From assembly GCF_033958435.1 (NCBI RefSeq), contig NC_134161.1, positions 14,632,001 to 14,696,000 of the forward strand: DNA of 64,000 nucleotides. The letters run 5' to 3'. How positions within the stretch are numbered: position 1 is the stretch's first letter; every line of letters starts with the position of its first letter. Under the pieces are notes generated by a model that was not told the DNA's origin, searched no databases, and worked only from the letters and a program-made list of their open reading frames with translations. The DNA comes from Carettochelys insculpta (Eukaryota > Chordata > Testudines > Carettochelyidae). Positions 57,943 through 64,000 of the stretch are shown piece after piece. The position numbers and the translations under genes are program-made.

Positions 57943-60218
57943 TGCAAGAATAAAACTAGCCACTGATTAGGATTTTGTTTAAACTACTGATAGGCCCCAA
58001 ATTCTTATCGCGTTCGCTCCTTCCCTAGATTTTGAGAGCGTTTGGCTCTGGGGCTGGAGAGGCAGATGTTTTGTTCTCATCATCCAAACTGTGTGGTTTG
58101 CAAACTTTTGGAGGCAAAATCTGTGCCCTGAGTGTTTGGACATGCAGGTGGTGCCACATCATATGTGCATCCTGGTGATGCTTAGCTCCTTTAAAACTTG
58201 GCCATCATCACAAGGAGGGCTTCAGGACCTTGGTCCCAGTAGGTGTGCCCAAGTTTGGAGGTTTATTCTGAATGTACAGAAGCCCTTCAACCTCTGGCTT
58301 GTCAGCAGCCTCTTTGCCCTATGTGAGTCCCTACCTCCAGTGGTCTCCTGGCTCAGGGCAGAGTTACCCACTCTGGCTTTTGCAGGGCAAGTGTTGTATC
58401 TCTTTTCCCCTTCCTTTAATGTCTTGAGTGATGTCTTCCCTTCTCACCACTCTGCTTCTCAGGAGGCCTGGAGGGCCTCAGTTCCAGCCTTTATCTAGCA
58501 CATCCTGTGAGAGGGTCTCCAGGTGCTTCGTTCACCTGACCTTCCACGAGGCAAGGAATCATCATTGCACCTTTATGGGGAAACTGAGGCACCTAAACTC
58601 ATACAAGGTCCTTTTACAAGGTCATCATACAGGCCCAGAGAGGCTGGTTTCCTCTTACCAGCTTGACTATTCACCCTCCGGACCAGTCTGTCCACAGGGC
58701 ACACAGATGCAACACCTGAGCTGAGTCAGTTGAGTAGACTTGCCTTTGATTTGCCTATTAAATTATTATTCTTAAATGTACCATCACCACCCAATTTTGC
58801 TGTAATTGGTATTGTCCTTGACAGCTGGATTGAAATTTCCTGAAATCTAGCTGATTCCAGTTGGGCTGGCAATTTGGACATCCGTGAGACCACGTATGAA
58901 GCATGCTAGGCAATATAATTAATTGGTATAGGCAGCACTGCGCCCTACTGGCTGGAATCAGATCGGCTCAACTGTAGGGCATAGGCCCTACACTGCTTGT
59001 AGCTAACAGGTGATGCAGACTGCATGGCCGGGGCGGTGGATTTGGGGATGGAGGAACTGGATTCTGTGTCCTTTTGGTGCCATGGAGGTAGGAGTGGCTT
59101 CTTACTGGTGGTGGGTTTGGTCCGATGACCAGAGCTATTGAAGAATGGTTGCTTGGCACAGATGGCCAGTTGTTGGGAAAATGTGTTGTTTTGGTCAAAA
59201 TTTTAGAGCCCCATGCTTGGTTTTTGGTATAAAGTTTTGGGTGTTGATTTTCAGAAACGGAATATTTTTTTAATCGAGGACTGAAGGTCGTTAGTAGAAC
59301 CGGCTTTCAGAACCCCCAGTTGTTTTGCTGTTGTTGTTTGTCCAAGGAAAAGCCGGAAAGTTGCAATGTGAAGTTTTGAAAGGAAAACAAAACGATTGGG
59401 AAGTGTGTTCTTTTGCACAAACAACATTTCGGGCTTTGTCTCAAAAGCACCGTATGGGCATCAACTTTTGAGTTCTCAGAACACCTGTGGGACGTCAGTC
59501 CATCAAATTATTTCTCCTCTAACCACCGAGGGCATTAGTTCTGCAGCTTAGGACCCAGTCCTGGCTCCCAGACCTGGCTCCCAGACCTGTGCTTAGATTG
59601 ACATTTTTCTTTTCTGGAGTAAAATACACCCTCTCCTCTGGCAAGGTCTCATCTGTGAAGTTAGCTGCAGAAGGATGAGCAGAGCAGCTTGTGTCACAGT
59701 GGTACGGCCTATTCTCAGTACCTGGGTACCACAGCGTGGTGGTCTGTGTGTTCTACAGTCATACCAGGAAAGCTTCAGATTCCTACACAAGCAGTGAGGT
59801 TTTGGAGCTGTCAATGTTGCTGTGGCCCAGCAGGGCTTTTAGTTACTTGGTGTTATTTTCCATCCTTCTAAGCAGCTTCAGACACTTTAAACATGAGAAT
59901 GTGTGAGGTTTGCATATGAGCTGGCTGGCTGTCCCTTGCAGGTCCCACTTTCCAGCAGCTGGCTCCTGTGGTATGGGGCCTGTATGGATCCTATGGTACA
60001 GAATGACCCCATGGTCTGTCGCTCCTATCTAGCTGCTGTGGAAGCTGTTTATATCAATGTGCTTCAGGGGAATGAGAAACAAGGTGGGAGTGGGCTGTGG
60101 GCGGGGAGATCCCATCGCTTCCCATCTCCCATCCTCCTGTTCAAATCCATTCCCTGGCTCAAGCCTTGCTGGAGTAGAGTTGAGCAGTGTGAGCTGTTCT
60201 GTGTCTCCCATCTGTAAC
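57943..60218. other. Intron DNA, no exon recognised
   Basis: Contains a 15-bp tandem duplication (CTGGCTCCCAGAC) near 59561-59588 and AT-rich sequence at 59200-59440. No exon. Confidence 0.4.
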
Positions 60219-60226
60219 CTCTCGAG

Positions 60227-60569
60227 TGGGGGTGAGCAAACTTTTTATATCAGGCCCCACTTTTCATCCCTGCAGTTAACAACCCTGCAGTGTCACCCAA
60301 ACCGATGGAAATGTCGGCTATGTTCATTTCAAGAAAAAAAAAAATAAGACCCTTTTGGCACATGTAAGAAAATAAGTCTGTAGAATGTAGAAACGTTACC
60401 ACTTGGTATATAAATGTGACTACATGGCTATTAAAATAGCAGCGCATTTCAACAATGTAATGAGATGGATGAACCTGAGAGCCAGCAGCCAATCATGCTG
60501 CGTGCCCCCCCCCCATGAAATTATACCCCCCCGCCCGAGGGACACTGCCCTCCACCTTGTGTGCCCCTG
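60227..60569. mobile_element. hAT-like MITE, family C (copy 3)
   Basis: Starts TGGGGGTGAGCAAACTTTTT and ends CTTGTGTGCCCCTG. Flanks CTCTCGAG and CTCTGGAG agree at 7 of 8 bases. It shares GCCCCACTTTTCATCCCTGC and GTAAGAAAATAAGTCTGTAG with the other copies. Confidence 0.9.
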
Positions 60570-60577
60570 CTCTGGAG

Positions 60578-61592
60578 TTGGCTGGCTGCAATGAAAGCCA
60601 GAATCTGGCCTCTGGATATAAAAATCCAGGGGGAGAAAAAGCGTGGGGAGTTTGTCCTGAAACAGCTGGGCGTGTGTGTGTGTGTGTGTAGGTATGCCCA
60701 CTCATCCAGTGACTAATTCCGTGCATTACAAAGCAGCAGCTATGGACTGCCAAGTCAGGGCCGTATCCTCATCTGACTGAGCGTGCAGGGCTGGAGGAGT
60801 CATAGCTCCATGCCCCCACCCGTTCCCCTTCCATCCCATGCTGCCATTGATGTGGAACCTCCCCCCTTCCCCCCTCATGGCGATTTATTTACTCATCTGG
60901 AGGGCAGAGCCAGGCTGTCTCTTGAGTCAGCAGCGCCCCGCCAATGGGAGCTGCCGGAGCAAATTCCAGGGACAAAACTCTCCCATGACTTGTCTCAGAA
61001 GAGACTGTTCCAAAAAGAGCCCCTTACGGTCATGGGGCTCGTTGTGTTACTGCCTTCGTCAGAGCCCTTGCAAGAGTCATGATTTCCCAACCTCTGGAGT
61101 CCCGAGCCAAGCCAAACTGTGGGAGCTGCTGGCGGCTTCTTGCTTGGCAAGGCGCAGAGGCAGTCAGGGGCCTGGAGCCAGCAGCCTGACCCAGGGTTCA
61201 GGGCCAGGAGCCCTGCCCAGAGTCTGAATTCGGGTTTTGCTTTTGGTCTTGCGTCTTGTTTCGCTCTGTGCGTTTTCAACCTTTTCCTCGCCTCAAGCCT
61301 GAGGCACCGTTTAGAGCCCTGTTTTCTCTAGCCCTGGGGGAGTCGCTGCTCCCTCGCGGGGACTGTCTCTCGCTGAGCCCCGTTAAGCCAAGCTGGCCCA
61401 GCGGTGGCCCTGTCTGCTGCGTTTATAGTTTCCCTCTCACCTTCTCTCTCCCCGTCTGCCACTCTGCCTTTCTGTCGAGTTTCCTCCTCTCCCCCTCTCT
61501 CAGTGCTGGACGGCAGCCAGAGATGGACGCTCACGGCCACGGCCTCTCCCGAGCTTCTCAGGGAGCTGCCATACTGTCTCCCTCCTGCCCCG
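60578..61592. other. Intron DNA, no exon recognised
   Basis: Contains a GT microsatellite at 60671-60689 and a GC-rich section at 61110-61560. No exon context was found for the frames there. Confidence 0.45.
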
Positions 61593-61882
61593 CAGGGGTG
61601 GATTAACATAAGGGCAGTAGCCCCAGGGCCCCCAGGCGTGAGGGGCCCCCAGGCTCCATAACTCCATTTTGTATAAACAATTCGCTTTCATCAAACAGAA
61701 GTGTGTCATGCCATTCGAACTTTAAAATTAATGTAAGTGTAATGTTGTTAGGCATCCTACGTAATGATAAGCATGAATGGATTTTAAAGCATAAATAATG
61801 ATGTTGCAGTAATAGTTTAATATATTGGGGGGCCCCTTGTGACTGTTGTCCTGAGGCCCCACCTGTTCTTAATCCGACCCTG
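61593..61882. mobile_element. DNA-transposon MITE with CAGGGGTGGATTAA termini
   Basis: Left end CAGGGGTGGATTAA and right end TTAATCCGACCCTG are inverted with two mismatches. The interior is AT-rich between GGGCCCCC-type blocks. The target duplication was not clear. Confidence 0.82.
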
Positions 61883-62284
61883 CCTCCTTTTTGCACAGTC
61901 ACTCCTGAGCAGAATGTCACCCCAATCATGAGCTTGCAGCTGGCCCCAGGGGCATTTGTGTGTTTCAGTCGTAAGCAGAGGGAGAGAAACCAGACCAATG
62001 GATGCCGTGGCAGGAAAAGACAGAAGTCTGCTTCCCCGAAAGCGCGAGTGTGAGAGCTGCAAGGCACAACCTGCTGTGACCCGGAGCCTGTCAAAGACAG
62101 AGGCTCTCATTGATTGCAGAGGGGTTTGGATCAGGGCCTTGACCGAGATCTTTGCCAGCAGTTTGAGTTGCGCTGGCTGCCTGGGAGGGAGGGTGGCTGC
62201 AGTGTCTCCCTGGGCTCTGGGGCTGGTGAAAGGCACCATGTGGACCACCCTGCAGGTCTGAACCCCTTTGTCTTCTTGGAGCAT

Positions 62285-62400
62285 GGAGTGCCTAAGAGCC
62301 CAAGTCATGGAACTGGCCCTTATTGTGGCAGGTGCTGTACTAAGCTCGAACACAAGACCAGCTCCTGCCCCGAGGCATGTACAAACTGAGTACAAGACCA
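62285..62400 (+). repeat. Diverged SINE-like repeat (copy 2)
   Basis: Reads GTGCCTAAGAGCCCAAGTCA, GGCAGGTGCTGTACTAAG and CAAGACCAGCTCCTGCCCCG, parallel to 27185-27275. Confidence 0.5.
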
Positions 62401-62629
62401 GGGACAGCAGAGGGACATAAAGACACAGGGTAATACAAGAAAACATTAACATGGGTCACCGACAGGCAGTGGTGTCCGCACACCAGCAGCCTCCCTGGCC
62501 TCTAGCTGCGGATGCAGCCCAAGCTCACAAAAGCCTTGGCTCCACCTGCTCTTGTGACCTTTTGGGAGTGGTGGAAGGGTCCATGGCTGTGTGCATGGGC
62601 GTCTCTGTGGCTGTGACACGGACACACCC

Positions 62630-63060
62630 CTAGGCTTTAAGGTTGGCAGGGATCATCATGATCATCTAATCTCATCTCCTGCACACTGCAGGCCACAGAA
62701 CCTCACCCTCCCACTCCTGCAGTAGACTTCTAACCACTGGTGATTTACTGAAGGCCTCAGATCTTGATTTCAAGACCTCAGGTCACAGAGACTCCACCAT
62801 TTGCCCTAATATAAACTGGCAGGTGAGCTGTGCTCCATGCTGTGGAAGAAGGCAAATCCCCCCACACCCTCACCCCTTTCCTCACCTCCTGGGTCTCTGC
62901 CATTCTGACCTGGGGTGGAATTCCTTTCTGACACCTGATCTGAGGCTCAGCCAGACCCCATGCATGTGCGTGAGATACACCAAGTAGATACTTGGGAAAG
63001 AATTCTCTGCAGTAACTCACAGCCCTCCCCATCGAGTGTCCCATCACCAGCCAGTGGAGA
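62630..63060 (-). mobile_element. LINE (CR1-group) fragment, reverse strand
   Basis: The plus strand reads GGGATCATCATGATCATCTA, CTGCACACTGCAGGCCACAG, ACAGAGACTCCACCATTTGC and GACCTGGGGTGGAATTCCTT. I recognise this as a common sauropsid dispersed repeat in this orientation. Assignment to the CR1 group is likely but not certain. Confidence 0.65.
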
Positions 63061-64000
63061 GCTTTATTGCTAGTAGTCGCAGATTGGCTACAGGCCAGGA
63101 GGAACTGGACTGCAGCTCCTCAGATTCCCTCTGCCCCATCTCGTGTAAGCCATGAAGTGGGGAGAACTTTAAACTGACTGCACATGGTGATAGAGAGAGG
63201 ACAGGAGCCACTGCTCATAACTAATCACCTGAGTTATCCAATCAGACCTGAGCTAAACCCTGCCACAGCTGGTTACAATCTGCCGAGAATTCCCAGAGTC
63301 CCTTTGGCAAGGCCCCCTAGATCCCAAGTAGCCGAGGGACACTCCTCTGTCCCCTTCTCCCCACATATGCCTCCCTCAAGAGCTGCTTGGCCAAAGAGGC
63401 AACAGTTGGTTAGCTCTGGGGAGCAGAGTAGCTGTAATTCCTTAGCATGTGTACCTTCGCCTCTTCTCCTTGCTTCCAGGGAGCTAAATGAAGCTTTGAT
63501 TGAATTCCCTCCCCACCCAGCCTTTTCCAGCTGTCCATTGAGAGGGCAAGGAGGAGGCTGGGAAGTGACATAACTCCTGCTCAGAGTCATTCATGGAGTG
63601 GAGGCTGGGACAGGTCAGGCTGTCGGGGCAGCCCTGTGAGAATGACCACATTTCTAGCCGCCCTCCACTGCTAACTCCCTCCTCCTCTTCCCTGTGTTTG
63701 CTTTGTCCCTGGTAGGAGAATAGGGCTAGCAAGGGACTATATGGTGTCCGAGGCTCGGTGTGGTCTGTTTCCCTCTCGTGTGGGAGGCCACAGCAGGTCA
63801 GCTTGCTGTTCCTTGGCAAACCTGGTACCTTGCCTGGGTGGCTTCCCCTTGTGGCTATAAGGGACAAGAATCGGGGGATGGCCTGGGCTCAGGAAGCCTG
63901 TGCTGCTGTCCAGGGATGGGAGATGAGAGCAGCTCCCTGCCGCTTGTGTTTGGAAAATCACCATTGTCTCTCAGTGCTGTAGTCTCCCTTTCTGTGCAAA
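63061..64000. other. ETS1 intron 1, end of window
   Basis: No exon was recognised. The shared downstream ETS1 exon (D-MECADVP in other vertebrates) is not seen before the window ends. Confidence 0.5.

Noticed and set aside
61817..62452. A 211-codon reverse-strand open frame
   Set aside because: It overlaps a MITE end and a SINE-like repeat and has no recognisable protein pattern.
46743..64000. Search for the shared downstream ETS1 exon (MECADVPLLTPSSKEMM in other vertebrates)
   Set aside because: No matching translation was seen in any frame, so it is assumed to lie beyond the window.
1..64000. CRISPR arrays, prokaryotic operons, rRNA or intact tRNA genes
   Set aside because: No regularly spaced direct repeats, no dense coding and no rRNA signatures; intron/exon structure and vertebrate repeats show this is eukaryotic nuclear DNA.

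Overview
The window is vertebrate nuclear DNA: long introns, sparse coding sequence, a CpG island and many decayed transposable elements. The one gene I can support is ETS1, on the + strand. Three alternative 5' coding exons are visible. Two form the long-isoform (p68-type) N-terminus: exon alpha (5671-5739) and exon beta (12151-12289). The third is the first exon of the short (p54-type) isoform (46661-46742), which lies in a CpG island. Exon beta and the p54 exon both end in phase 1, after the first base of a codon. That is what is needed for either to join the common next ETS1 exon, whose first codon is Asp. I did not find that exon, so it probably lies beyond base 64000. For the p68 transcript everything from 12290 onward is intron; for the p54 transcript everything from 46743 onward is intron.

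The p68-type exons resemble the bird/reptile form of c-Ets-1. The repeats are CR1 LINE 3' ends, CORE-SINE/MIR-like fragments, several hAT-like MITE families with 8-bp target duplications and a pogo/Tigger-like MITE. Together they suggest a sauropsid with a large, repeat-rich genome, most likely a turtle. A crocodilian is the main alternative. I cannot name the species.

Layout. 1-5656: upstream noncoding DNA. 5657-5739: exon alpha. 5740-12150: first p68 intron, with CR1 copies and a fold-back repeat. 12151-12289: exon beta. 12290-45950: long intron holding most of the repeats, including a 539-bp hairpin with perfect 258-bp arms inside a retroposon flanked by a 13-bp target duplication, and an unrecognised open frame just upstream of a retroposon-type tail. 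45950-46870: CpG island, p54 promoter and exon 1. 46743-64000: p54 intron 1, with more MITEs, including two closely related CpG-rich ~700-bp elements.

The biology is a two-promoter transcription-factor gene whose isoforms differ only at the N-terminus, set in a transposon-rich landscape. No prokaryotic-type system, CRISPR array, rRNA gene or intact tRNA gene was seen. The most unusual item is the retroposed hairpin at 17351-17934.
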